Shown: positions 11,500 to 22,657 of the stretch, in pieces
Layout: every line of letters begins with the position of its first letter
How positions within the stretch are numbered: position 1 is the stretch's first letter
From: Stenogyne calaminthoides
Lineage: Eukaryota; Streptophyta; Magnoliopsida; Lamiales; Lamiaceae
Reading direction: 5' to 3'
DNA: 64,000 nt
Assembly (NCBI GenBank): GCA_037126765.1
Contig: JBBCBC010000031.1
Coordinates: forward strand, 8,255,638-8,319,637
Notes under the pieces: generated by a model
The model's input: only the letters and a program-made list of their open reading frames with translations
Database searches by the model: none
Told to the model about the DNA's origin: nothing
Translations under genes and position numbers: made by a program

Positions 11500-12849
11500 A
11501 TGGTTGCTGATACATCAGAAATTGATGATTCTTATCTGCCTTCAGAGGATTCTGGCTACTCATCAGTAGAGGACTTTTGTCTGATAAGCAACGCTGATGA
11601 TTTCTACCACTACGATGATCTGATATTCTCTTCTGATGATGAAATCTGTCTGATGTCTAAGGAGGAAGACCAATCTGAGGTAACCTCTAAACCTTCTTCT
11701 CTTCCAGTTTCCACATCAGCTATAATTAGCACACCTGCTAGAGAGATTGACTTGCAGCTCTATTCTGAGCAATTGCTTGATGATCTCTCTAACGCATTAG
11801 ACACTTATACGAAAGTGGAAGCCAAAAACGATAAGCTAAGGATTGAAAATACTACTTTTTGTTATTAAAAAATCTTTGTCAAGAAAGTGGTGAACTAAAA
11901 TCGGTGAAGTCGCTTTCGGAAGATAACTAAAGAACTGAAAGTTCTGAAAGTTAATTCTTCTGATCAGGAGAAGCAGATTAAGGAACAACAAGATGATGAT
12001 TTTAAAATCCTACAAGCCAAGTTTGATGATCTCTTCCGACTACATGAGAGTCTGAAATTAACTGATAGTTTACAGAAGAAAATACAGGTTTTCACGAAAT
12101 CTTCAAAAACCGTCCAGGATATGAACAACTATTTTCGAACGACAACTAATAAGAAGGGAATCGGGTATGAAAACCCTTCTACATCCTCAAAAGCCCCGTC
12201 TGGTTCACTTCAAAAAGGTGTAATCAAACGAGTTTCTGATATAGATATACAAAAAGCAAAATATGTATCTGATAAGGGAAAGAGACCTGCTGAACAAGTA
12301 AGGCAAGTGACCAATCAAAAAGGGAACAAAAATGGACCCCAACTGATTAAGCATCAGTCGAGGAATCAACAGAAGAACCCAGTTCTTCTGAAGAGACCTC
12401 AACCTGATCAGTAGATTAGGTATCAGAAAAGACAACCTGTCAAAGGGAAATCTAATCTGAAACCTAATCAGTGTCAGCTGCCTAACAAGCAAGCTAAAGG
12501 TAAACTGCTAAGACCATTTATGTCAAAAAGATATGAATATTTTAATGGTAGCAGTCGTACCTACCCTTACAATCAGAAACCTAGGGCTGCTGCACCTGAG
12601 CCCCACTGGGTTAAAAGAAGACAAACAACAAAGAAAAATCCCAAGTCTTCTGATTCACTCAAGGCTTGCACAAATAATCATACTGATCAGAATGCATATG
12701 AAGAGATGTATGATTATGTAGATGTTTATGGGAGACAAATCAGGCCTTCCGATCTATCTGATTACAATAGAAGTACCCTGTTTGTATGGATCCCTAAAAC
12801 CAACTCTAACCCCTCAGGACCCAATCCAAAAGGGGTACCTAAAGCCTGA
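11500..12849 (+). pseudogene. B gag C-terminal / gag-protease linker
   Basis: A long low-complexity stretch between zinc knuckle and protease. An acidic, Asp/Ser/Glu-rich part (11500-11868) leads into a coiled-coil-like segment (11750-12120). Gln/Lys-rich and aromatic parts follow (12121-12849). A long linker between nucleocapsid and protease is in keeping with SIRE-type gag. Interrupted by stops at 11866, 12412 and 12847 and by frame changes. No enzymatic motif seen. Confidence 0.55.
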
Positions 12850-12854
12850 TTTGA

Positions 12855-13238
12855 TTGCAGGTTCGCGTGGGTTTGGCCCACAAAGGAGGTGTACAAGCAA
12901 CTATCTGGTACATCGATAGTGGATGCTCAAGGCATATGACTGAAAGCAAACATCTCCTTAGCTCTTATACAGAACAAGAAGGCCCACATGTACTCTTTGG
13001 TGATGATAACTTTGGTTTTACCAAAGGATTCGGAACCTTAGAGAATAATGATGTACAGGTTACTGGAGTCTCGTATGTCAAAGGTTTAAAGCATAACCTA
13101 TTATCAGTTTCACAATTCTGCGACAACGGATTCAGTGTTGAGTTCTCGACTGATCAGCGTACTCAAGATTCGAGCTACTCAACAGATCTTGTTAACTGGT
13201 TCAAGGAAAGGTATGATTTATTCAGCATATTGGAATAG
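12855..13238 (+). pseudogene. B aspartic protease
   Basis: Contains WYIDSGCSRHMT (about 12907-12942), the D-S-G active site of copia proteases, followed by the usual copia segments LFGDDNFG and LKHNLLSVSQFCD. The protease would cut the gag-pol polyprotein. The frame is open for 127 residues, then shifts at about 13230 into the integrase part. Confidence 0.78.
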
Positions 13239-13239
13239 T

Positions 13240-14262
13240 TGTCCAAGAAATGCATGCCTGATTGTTGAGAGTTCCAAAAGTAGCAGTTGGCTCTGGCACA
13301 AAAGAATGAGTCATCTGAACATTAAAACTCTTAACAAGATAGCATGGATGTCTTTGGTTGAGGGACTTCTGAATGAGGTATTCTCTAAGGATCAGACATG
13401 TGTCGCATGTCAGAAGGGAAAACATGTTAAAGCCTCATTCAAGGGAATCCCTGGACCAGCATCCAGCAGAGTATTGCAACTGCTCCATATGGACTTATTT
13501 AGACCAGTTACACCAGTCAATCTCAGCGGACGCAAATATACTCTGGTAATCGTGGATGCTTATTCCAAGTTTACCTGGGTTGTATTCTTGTATAAGAAGA
13601 ATGAGACAACAACAGAGATACCTGAGCAGCTCAAGAAACTACAAAACGAAAAGGGTGTCAGTATAGTGAAAATCAGATCAGATAAAGGTACATAATTTCT
13701 GAACTCTTTTATTACTGATTTTTGCACTAAGTTTGGTATACAACATGAGACATCAGCTGCAAGAACGCCACAACAGAATGGTGTAGCAGAACAAAGAAAC
13801 AGAACACTCAAAGAAGTTGCTCGCACTATGTTAGATGAACATGCAACACCAAGCCGTTTCTGGGCAGAAGCCATCAATACTGCATGCCACACTCAGAACA
13901 GATGCTTTCTGACTAAGGCTCACTACAAAACACCCTATGAACTGTGGAAGGGCAGAAAACCTCGTGTTTCTTACTTCCATGTTTTTGGGTGCAAGTGTTT
14001 CATACACAACAATGGGAAGAGTCAGTTGAAGACTTTTGAGGCCAAGTCAGATGAGGGTATATTCTTAGGATATTACTCATCCAGCAAGGCTTTCAGGGTT
14101 TACAACAGTCGAACCCTAGTTGTGGAAGAAACACCTCATGTGATCTTTGATGAAACATCTTCTGAACAAGAGAAATCTGCCTCAAAACAAGAAGTACCAG
14201 ATCAACCGGTACCTGATGCACAGAAAATGGATCAGCTAAGTATCAAGGAAAAAGGATCGTAA
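13240..14262 (+). pseudogene. B integrase (GAG-pre-integrase plus catalytic core)
   Basis: The N-terminal HHCC zinc domain is visible (WLWHKRMSHLN ... CVACQKGKH, 13290-13425). The core follows with LHMDLF (first D), IRSDKGT (second D, 13677) and NGVAEQRNRT (E, 13780-13805). The C-terminal copia segment FHVFGCKCFIHNN...GIFLGYYSSSKAFRVYN is present. It would insert cDNA into the nuclear genome. One stop (TAA at 13693-13695, one base after the second D motif) separates two long frames that otherwise read through. Confidence 0.82.
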
Positions 14263-14639
14263 CACGAATAGCGGTGTATATTCCAGATCCTGGCGATTCA
14301 CCAGTCAATCGGACCTAAGGTGCGCATAACTGTTAATAAAGAAAGTTCGCATATTTGAGCGAAGATCAATTGAACCATCTGGTTCAGGAGGAACACCTGA
14401 AGTTCCTACGGACAGACATCAACACATGATGAGTTCAACATCAGCTGAGACTTGTCCATGTCAAGTGGATCATAAGTTCTGCACCACTCTTAATCACTAG
14501 TAATGAACTACTATCAGAAGAGGATGATGTTCTCCAAACAGATGCAAATCAGAAAAGAAGGACCTGGGTAACCAGTCATCCAACTGATCTGATTATCGGA
14601 GACCCATTCGATAGAGTCAAAACTAGACATCAGATTGGT
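14263..14639 (+). other. B integrase-RT linker, degenerate
   Basis: Between integrase and RT, with no sustained frame. Rich in CGA/CTGA-type ambiguity. No other feature seen. Confidence 0.45.
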
Positions 14640-15412
14640 GAAAGTGCCATGTATTGTTGTTATTTGTCTTTGAAGGAACCAACTGAAGTAGAGGAAGCTC
14701 TACAAGATGCAAACTGGATTCTAGCCATGCAAGAAGAACTCGAACAGGTTTGAAAGGAATCGAGTTTGGGCGGTGGATGAACCAACCCATCAAGATGTGA
14801 TTGGCACAAAGTGGGTATTCAAGAACAAAGAGATGAGAACAATGTCATAGCCAGAAATAAAGGCAAGACTTGTTGCTAAAGGGGTATTCACGGTCGGAGG
14901 AATTGATTATGATGAGACCTTTGCACAAGTCGCTCACCGAAGCCCATTCATTTGCATTTTTTGGCATATCGCCCACAGAGGGTTTATTGTGTATCAGATG
15001 GATGTAGAGTGCATTCTTAAATGGGGTACTAGCTGGGGAAGTTTATGTTGAACAACCTCCGGGCTTTGAAAAAAGGCGACCAGTGTACCGTTTAAGAAAA
15101 GCTCTTTATGGTTGAAAACAAGCTCCTCGAGCTTGGTATGATACACTCTCTCGGTTCTTGATAAACAAAGTGGTTTCACTAAAGGAATAGTGGATGAGAA
15201 CTTTATTGAGAATAGAAGATGGAGAAAGCTATTACGATGGCTCGATTTATGTGGGCGACATCATCTTGGATCTCCCAACAAGAGTTTATGTGAAAAAAAT
15301 TGAAAAGTCGATGCAAGGAAGTTCGAGATGTCCATGATGGGTCGGATGAGTTACTTTCTAGGTTTCTGAGTTAAGCAAAAAGTACGAAGGGACATTCATC
15401 GTCAAAGAAGAC
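14640..15412 (+). pseudogene. B reverse transcriptase, 5' part
   Basis: Starts near EPTEVEEALQDANWILAMQEELEQ (14676-14748; typed here only as a landmark by its ends EPTEVEEAL and MQEELEQ). WVFKNKE, RLVAKG, YQMDVE and EVYVEQPPGFE are recognisable in changing frames. The YVDD catalytic motif is present at about 15247 but reads YVGD. The frame is broken many times. Element C interrupts it at 15418; RT and RNase H resume at 24618. Confidence 0.72.
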
Positions 15413-15417
15413 ACTAG
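15413..15417 (+). other. Left target-site duplication of C (ACTAG)
   Basis: ACTAG precedes TGTTGGGATT of C and recurs at 24613-24617 immediately after C. Confidence 0.9.
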
Positions 15418-17369
15418 TGTTGGGATTATCTTTGGAAAGTATGCTTTTACTTTGTATAATCAAAAGTCAATTTCGATCTTATTTCTTTGAAATAAATTAT
15501 TTATCATCGATGCTTTAAATATCATCGAATGTTACATATATTTCTTTATAAACTGTTCAATAATTAGACGTATTACATTGTAGTTAATTTAGTGATACCG
15601 GATCACGAAGATTAAATTAACAGGTTCCTTGTAACCAAAAGTACACCATTCACGACCTAGATGGAAATGAACAATCCATCGTGAAAGGTTGAAGTGTAAG
15701 GCTCGGATTGGCTTGTCTTGACCAAGAGATTACACTAGTTCATGTCTAGTGCCTTTGAATAGGACCTCATGGGAGGACAAATTCTTCTTTAGGCGAACTA
15801 GAAAGAATTAGACCTCAGTGGTTCGTTATTTCTTAATCTTCGTCCCTTAAATAGGATCGCGTGTGGTTAGTAATTATTGCTTTGACTTATTACGAGTAGA
15901 GAATCAACGAGATTCAATACTTTATATCTTGGGCAATATTATTGGTCACATGCGATTGCTAAGATTTAATACGGAGAATCGTGTTCAAGTACGCTTGTTC
16001 GATTTGCCCCCTTGGGAGGTTCATAAGTTTTATCATACCAAATCTTGCAAGTGGAACTAGTTTCTGGTATGGATAATAATGTTGAACCGTTCCTTAACCA
16101 AGGACAAAAGATATTAATTAATGGAAAACTATTTCAATGGCTTGAATTAATTAATGGACTAGATAATCTTAAACACGGGAAATAATAACCGGGAGCCATA
16201 TTGACTGTAATATGCGTTAAGATGGATAGTGCAATATTAATTATGTAGTGGGATTAATTAATATTTATGGGCTTGAATAATATTGTGGCTCAATATTGAT
16301 AATTCAAGATCCATTGGAAGGTCCAATCTTAATTCTCCTAAAGGCCCCTCAAGTAGCCCAAACATTAAGTCCAATAACTGAAAAAGGTGTTTAAAAATAA
16401 AATAATTTTTTGTTGCTATTTTTCCTCATTTTTTTCGAAAAATATGAATAAAAGGGGAGAAAGATTTTCTTTGAATTTTGTTATGGAATGAAGATATGTA
16501 TTCTTGAAATACAAGATTATCTCATTAAATTCAAGAAATCTCCCACTTGGTTATTTATATGATATTTTCGAAAATCTTGAAAGAATAAGGGAAATAAAGA
16601 TTTTCTTGATTTTCTTGAAAAAATATTATGGAAGACATGTATTCTTGCAATACAGGTATATCTCATAAATTCAAGAAGATCCAAATCTTGGAATCTTTAT
16701 CCTTGTTTTTTTCGAAAATAACCATCACAAGAGAAGATGGGATTTTTATGGAATATTTTAATTATGGAGAAAAGAATATATGAAATATATTCAAGATTTC
16801 TTGAAGATCAAGAAAAGATTTTTCCTCCCTATTCCATGATGAAAAATCGGCCACCACCTCTCTATAAATAGGGGATGAATGTTTCATTCCCAGATGAACA
16901 TGAAAATTGGTTTTTCGGAAAAATATTAGCGTCGATAAAATATCAAATATTTTGAAACGTCGACAGATTGTGTATTTTTGAAAAACGTCAATTGTCAGTG
17001 TACAATTCCATGTGCTGGAAAAATTAGTAAATCCATAAAGGTGGTGCAACAAATTTTTATTTTCCCTTTTGTTAATTGTTCGCGAGCTTCCTTCCACCGG
17101 ATTGACGAGCAAGGACTAGGGAATACTTGGGAAAGCTTTTTGGTGTGTTTTTATCGACGAGACCATTGCCACTCCAAGAGGTTAGTTCACGTAAACCCGT
17201 AGCAATTCCGCATGCGTAGGATTTATGTGAACTGTTTATATGCATGGTTTGTTGTTGAATTATTATTTGAATTAATATAAGATTAATTCATGCTAGTAAT
17301 AATTGTTAGAATTAAATTTGTATTTAAATATTCATCCTGAATAGATCCGTGCAATTAATTTCCCCATCA
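15418..17369 (+). repeat. 5' LTR of C
   Basis: TATA box TATAAATA at 16863-16870. The region 16400-16800 is unusually rich in TTTCGAAAA/TTCTTGAA/ATTCAAGAA segments forming many short inverted repeats. Ends CCCCATCA at 17369. Confidence 0.9.
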
Positions 17370-17371
17370 AA

Positions 17372-17384
17372 TGGTATCAGAGCC
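17372..17384 (+). other. Primer-binding site of C
   Basis: TGGTATCAGAGCC, 2 bp after the LTR, tRNA-Met type. Confidence 0.87.
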
Positions 17385-18807
17385 TCGGTTTCGGGCTCTG
17401 AGTTTTAAATTGTAATTTAATTCGTTTTCATTAAATTTGAAATTGGATAGTAGAATTGCTAGATCTTTTTTGCAAGTATCCAATTGTCATGGTATTTGAT
17501 GAATGTGTTTATTTATGCATGCATATAAATTGTGGTTTTTTAATTCGATTCGTTCGAATCCATTTTGCCTCGTGAGAAAATCCACGAGTAGATTAGAATT
17601 TGTTTGATTTGATCAATGTAATAGACTAGTTTAGATCTAGGTTTATTTATTTTTGTAAATAAATTATAACCGGATCGGAAACGGAGGCGGAGACGAAGAA
17701 TTATAAGACGGGATCCGGAACCGGGCATAGGCGTGGAAATGTGCCAAACGGGGGCGAGGGCGCTTGCCGGATACAGCGTCGCGCGCACGGGCGCAAGGCG
17801 TGGGCAAAGCCGAGGCGTAGGCGCTGGCTGGCGAGCGATGTCGCCCGGGGATGCGCGGGCGATGTGAGGCGAGGGAGCAATGCGGGCGACGCGTGGCCGC
17901 CGACCCTCGCCGAGATCTGGCGAAAATACGAAAGCACCGCTATTGGAAGCGACATCGCCAACCGACTTTTAGGTGTATCTTGTGGGCACCGACGACACGA
18001 TAGGGGAGTGCAAGGCGTGCACTCAGGCCAGCGAATTTGGTCGATGACGTCACTAGACGTGGCGAACCTTTCTAGATGAACGATGAAGGCAAAGAAGATG
18101 ATTTCTCGAGATCAAGACATGATAAAAATTAACCGTGATAATTGGATATGTGTGCCCAATATGTTTAATTTTTTGTCTCGATGTTTATGCATTATTTTAT
18201 GCTTATTTAAATTGTGTTTAAATTTGCGATGCATGAGAAAATGTTTTGAAAAATCCCACTTTCGAAAATTACTAAGTATGCTTAAACAATTAATTGACAA
18301 TTTTATGGATAGTAAAATTGAATTAATTTTGACCTCCATAATTTATTTATTTGTGGATTCTTTTGGAGAAATTCCCCCCACGGGACGGTCAAAAGATAGC
18401 TTTCACATGAATAAATTCCAAATGGATGATTGTGAATTATTACTAGTGGCAACGATGACCCTCCCCACGAGGCTCGTTCAAAGCGAAATAATAATTCTGT
18501 ATTTAATCATGGTTATTACTTAGGTATAAAATTGATATGCATATACTTCCCCGAAGTCCCCTGTCAATTTTATATTGGTCAAGTGGGAGCCAACTATTAA
18601 TCCAGTATTAAAGGTTTGTAACTGTTCTTGTTTGTAACCTGCTTGAATGTGTTTAAATAATGACCCACCCCATGTGACTTATTTAAACTGTTTTGAGATG
18701 TTGGCTGATGCATGTTCATATTTTTTTTGAGATTTTAATATGATGCATGTGATCGAACCTTGTGATATATCTGTGCTTACGCATATAGTTATTTATTTCA
18801 GTTCATC
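17385..18807 (+). other. C leader, with a GC-rich island
   Basis: About 1.4 kb of noncoding leader between PBS and gag. Positions ~17670-18070 are strikingly GC-rich (runs of GGCG/CGCG), while flanks are AT-rich. The open frames there on both strands are by-products of the GC content. The island could be captured DNA or a structured packaging/leader element. The remainder (18080-18807) is AT-rich with no convincing gene. Confidence 0.6.
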
Positions 18808-19450
18808 ATGTCGCAACCTTTTAATCCACTGTTCATTATACTTAAAGTCAATAGAATAAGTATGGAAACTATATTGATTGGAAACGAAAAATTATAATTG
18901 TCCTAACTGCACAAAAGCACAAGTGGATTCTTGACACACCAAAATCAGATGAGCCAACTGACGAGTCAAAAATGCGGGACTCATCAGATCACCTTGAGAG
19001 AGATGTCGTCGCTGAAAATGGTGGAGGGCAAACCCGTAAGGGATTACGTCCTCAAAATTGATGGCCCATCTGAACAAACTTGAGGTTCTGAGTGCAGATT
19101 ATAATCTGGAGACTCAGATGAATTTGGTACTTCACTCTCTGCCCAAAAAGTTTTTGAGCATTTTGGCCTCGCTAGCTGATTTGTTGCAAGCTTTGGTCTC
19201 GGCAGAGATGTTGATGGGGCACCAAACTCAAGCTTTGACGGCAAGTGGTCCGTCTTCATCTTCTAGGCCAAAGGAAGGCAAGAAAAAGAAGAGGACCAAA
19301 AGCCATAAGCAATCAAACTCAACTGTTGCCAAAGGCAATGGTAAGATGAGGAATGCCGGTGGTGTCAAGGAAAATCCAAAGAGGAAGTGATTAAGCTGCG
19401 GTGAAAGAGGACAATAGAGGTTTGCCTGTTCCAACCCCAAAAGGGACAGA
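18808..19450 (+). pseudogene. C gag, broken
   Basis: ATG at 18808. The capsid part is recognisable in pieces, notably MAHLNKLEVLSADYNLE (19058) and QMNLVLHSLPKKF (19118). A Lys/Ser-rich stretch follows (KEGKKKKRTKSH). The zinc knuckle remains as CGERGQ, stop, RFACS (19398-19432). Several frame changes and stops before 19058; the region 18900-19050 is clearly rearranged. Confidence 0.68.
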
Positions 19451-19459
19451 AAGAAAGGT

Positions 19460-19790
19460 AATTATCACGCACTAGTTGTTGAAACTTGTTTAGCGGGGTA
19501 TACTTCTCATTTGTGGGTAGTTGATACGGGATCTGCTGACCATGTATGTTTCACGTTACGGGGTCCCAGCTGACCCGATAACTTAGTGGCAGTGAGATCC
19601 TCATCACACTGGGCGATGCTACGAGAGTGGCAGCTGAAGCAGTGGGAGAAGTGCACCTATCTTTTGAAGACAAAGTTTTAATTTTAAGAGATGTTCTTTA
19701 TGTTCCCAGTTTTAGAAAGAATTCACTTTCAGTTTCTAAAATTCTGTTAATGGATACTTAGTTTATTCTAATAAGAATGACATCATTTCT
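19460..19790 (+). pseudogene. C aspartic protease
   Basis: LWVVDTGSADHVCF at about 19515-19556 is the D-T-G active site in copia context. LRDVLYVPSFRKNSLSVSK (19684-19740) is the typical protease C-terminal part. Two or more frame changes occur between. Confidence 0.7.
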
Positions 19791-20790
19791 TGAAATGATG
19801 AGTGTATCTGTTATGGGACATTGATGGACAATCTCTATGCAATTAACTGTGCACACCACTCACGAAATGCATCCTATAACACATCAACTATTTTCGATAA
19901 AAGAAAACGTTCATCAGACGTGAACGGGACACTTCTATGGCATCTAAGATTGTGACATATTAATCCAAAGAGGATCCAAAGGTTGGTGAAAGACGGTTCA
20001 CTGGAGTTTCTCCAAGTTGAACTAATTCCAACCTGCGAATCATGTTTGGAGGGTAAAATGACCAAGAGGGCATTCGGAGCCAAGGGGAATAGAGCCAAAG
20101 AAGTGTTAGAAATCGTTCACACAGACGTATGTGGTCTAATGTCAACCAAAGCAAGAGGAGGTTATGAGTATTTCGTCACTTTTATTGATGACTACTCAAG
20201 GTACGGTTATATTTTCCTTATGAAGCATAAATCTGAGACCTTTGAGAAATTCAAAGAATTTAAGGCTCAAGCAGAAAATCATAGGGAAAAACGTATCAAG
20301 TCTCTACGATCCGATCGTGGAGGCGAGTACCTCAGCGATGAGTTTTTGAACTACTTGTCAGATGAATGGATTGTATCCCAGCCAACTGCACCCAGAACCC
20401 CTCAACAAAACGAGTTTACAGAGCGAAGAAACAAAACTCTTTTAGAAATGGTTAGATCAATGATGAGTTATGCGGATCTACCCAAGTCGTTCTGGGTCAT
20501 GCCTTGGAAACAACAACTTACATTTTGAACTTGGTGCCATCCAAATAGGTTCCCAAAACTCCCAAAGAATTGTGGACCGGGCGCAAGCCCAGTTTGAGAC
20601 ACATGAGAATTTGGGGGTGTCCGGCCTACGTGTTGGACAAGGAAGCCGGAAAATTGGATCCTCGATCAGAATTAAGGTTGTTTATAGGATACACCGAGGG
20701 AACAAAAGGGTGCATGTTCTATGGTCCCGAAGATCAAAAGGTGGTAATAAGCACCCACTTTAGATTTTTGGAAGAAGGCTATATGAACGA
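19791..20790 (+). pseudogene. C integrase
   Basis: HHCC remnants (LLWHLRL..., 19930-19965; CESCLEGKMTKRAFG, 20036-20080). The core has VHTDVCG, LRSDRGGEY and NEFTERRNKTLLE, that is D, D and E. The first long frame (19983-20528) ends by a frameshift; the following frame carries HMRIWGCPAYV and IGYTEGTKGCMFYGP. Function as for other copia integrases. Confidence 0.82.
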
Positions 20791-22110
20791 AAGAAGACCC
20801 AAAAGTGAGATTACCTTAAATGAGCTAAGGGGGCTAACCTCATTGCCAAATGTACAAGATGACATACCAAACGACACACTTACACAACTGGAACCTCGTC
20901 ATAGTCGGAGGGTTGCGAGACAGCCCGAGAGATTCTTGGGGATAGGAGAGTCCTCGGACTTGATTCCCGGACAAGACGAATCAGACCCATGGACATACGA
21001 CGAGGCAATCTAAGACAAGGATGCGGTTTCTTGGCAAACAGCAATGAAAGCCGAAATGGGTTCTATGGATCATAACAGAGTGTGGGAGCTAGTCGAACCA
21101 CTTAATGGGGTCAAACCCATTGGTTGCAAGTGGGTATACAAGAGAAAAAGAGGACCGGGAAGGTGGAAACCTTCAAGGCAAGGCTTGTGGCGAAAGGTTA
21201 TACTCAGAAAGAAGGGATCGACTATGAGGAAACCTTTTCACCTGTAGCGATGCTCAAGTCCATCTGAATTCTCTTGTCGATTGCTGCGCATCTCGACTTT
21301 GAAATCTGGCAAATGGATGTCAAGACGGCTTTCCTTAACGGAAGTCTTGATGAAGAAATCTATATGCAACAACCCCAAGGCTTCATTGAAAAAGGCCAAG
21401 AACACCTAGTTTGTAAGCTCATGAAGTCCATTTACGGACTCAAATAAGCATCCAGAGCTTAAAACCAATGTTTTGATCATGTAATAAAGTCTTATGGGTT
21501 TGATCAAAACGAGTTCGAAAGTTGTGTGTACAAAAAGCATGTCGGAACTGCATTGGTATTCTTAGTACTATACGTAGATGACATTCTGCTCATCGGGAAT
21601 GATGTAAAGGTGTTATCAGACGTAAGGGCATGGCTTTCAAAACAGTTTGATATGAAGGACTTAGGAAAAGCCGGACACATCCTTGGGATCAAGATCACTC
21701 AAGATCGCAAGAAAATGATGATAGGCTTATCGCAAGCTTCATATATAGACACTGTCTTGAAGCGATTCAGCATGCAGGATTCCAAGAAAGGCTTCGTACC
21801 TTTCAGGCATGGAATCCATCTATCCAAGGAAATGTGCCCTAAGACACAAAAGGAGATAGATGACATGAAAGACATTCCTTATGCTTCGGTTGTCGGAAGC
21901 CTTATGTATGCAAAGCTGTGCACGAGACCGGATATCTGCTTTGTCGTTGGCATGGTGGCAAGATATCAAAGTAACCCGGGGAAAGAACATTGGACGGCAG
22001 TTAAAAACATTCTGAAGTATCTGAAAAGAACTCAAGATAGAATGTTGGTTTATCAGTCAGATAGTCTAATCCCCATTGCTACACGGACTCAGATTTCTAA
22101 TCAGACATAG
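20791..22110 (+). pseudogene. C reverse transcriptase
   Basis: MKAEMGSMDHNRVWELVE (21044) begins the RVT_2 domain; GCKWVYKRK follows. QMDVKTAFLNGSLDEEIYM lies at about 21311-21367, with Q of GLKQ replaced by a stop at 21445. The catalytic YVDDILLIGND is intact at 21571-21603. The last frame, 21526-22110, is open for 194 residues and runs to the connection domain. Confidence 0.85.
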
Positions 22111-22526
22111 ATTCCAAAAACTATCTGCCTCAGTTAGTGTGCTTTCATTTGGGAAGTGTAGCCATGAAATGGACGAGTGTGAAGCAGAAATGCATCACTG
22201 ACTCAACCATGGAAGCCGGGTAAGTAGCTGCTTGTGAAGCAGTGAAGGAACCAGTTTGGCTCTAGACCTTCTTAGTGGACTTGGATGGAATTCCGAATTT
22301 GTCTAGTAATATTTGCTAGGAGCAGTTGCAAATTCAAGGGAACCAAGAGTCCACGAGTCAAACAAGCACACTGAAGGAAAGAAATCTTAGACGAGAAATC
22401 GTTAAGAGAGGAGATGAAGAGGTGGCTAAGATCGCATTGGAGTATAACCTAGTTAATCCTTTCACAAAGTGTCTGCCTCTGGAAACATTCAAGAGACATG
22501 TGGGAGAATGGTTGTCAAGTGCGTAG
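22111..22526 (+). pseudogene. C RNase H and pol C-terminus
   Basis: The T-D-S-D-F start of RNase H is around 22083-22098 across a shift. VAMKWTSVKQKCITDSTMEAG (22161-22220) is the usual segment with E. The pol C-terminal segment YNLVNPFTKCLPLETFKRH (22443-22499) ends at TAG 22524. RNase H would remove RNA from the RNA-DNA hybrid. Confidence 0.75.
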
Positions 22527-22644
22527 TCAATCTGCTTTGAGTATAAGTGGGAGATATTATTGGGTTCGTGTAGGTAACATTAGATGTCACGTATTAGGAA
22601 CTACACGAGATGTGCTGTAGTATACTTAAAAGAAGACTTTGAGT

Positions 22645-22657
22645 ATAAGTGGGAGAT
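22645..22657 (+). other. Polypurine tract of C
   Basis: AAGTGGGAGAT directly before the 3' LTR. A similar GTGGGAGAT at 22548-22556 precedes an LTR-like TATTATTGGG and may be a duplicated PPT region. Confidence 0.65.

Noticed and set aside
17540..18079. Open frames on both strands of the GC-rich island
   Set aside because: Arg/Ala-rich by composition, no domain, typical of GC-rich noncoding DNA.
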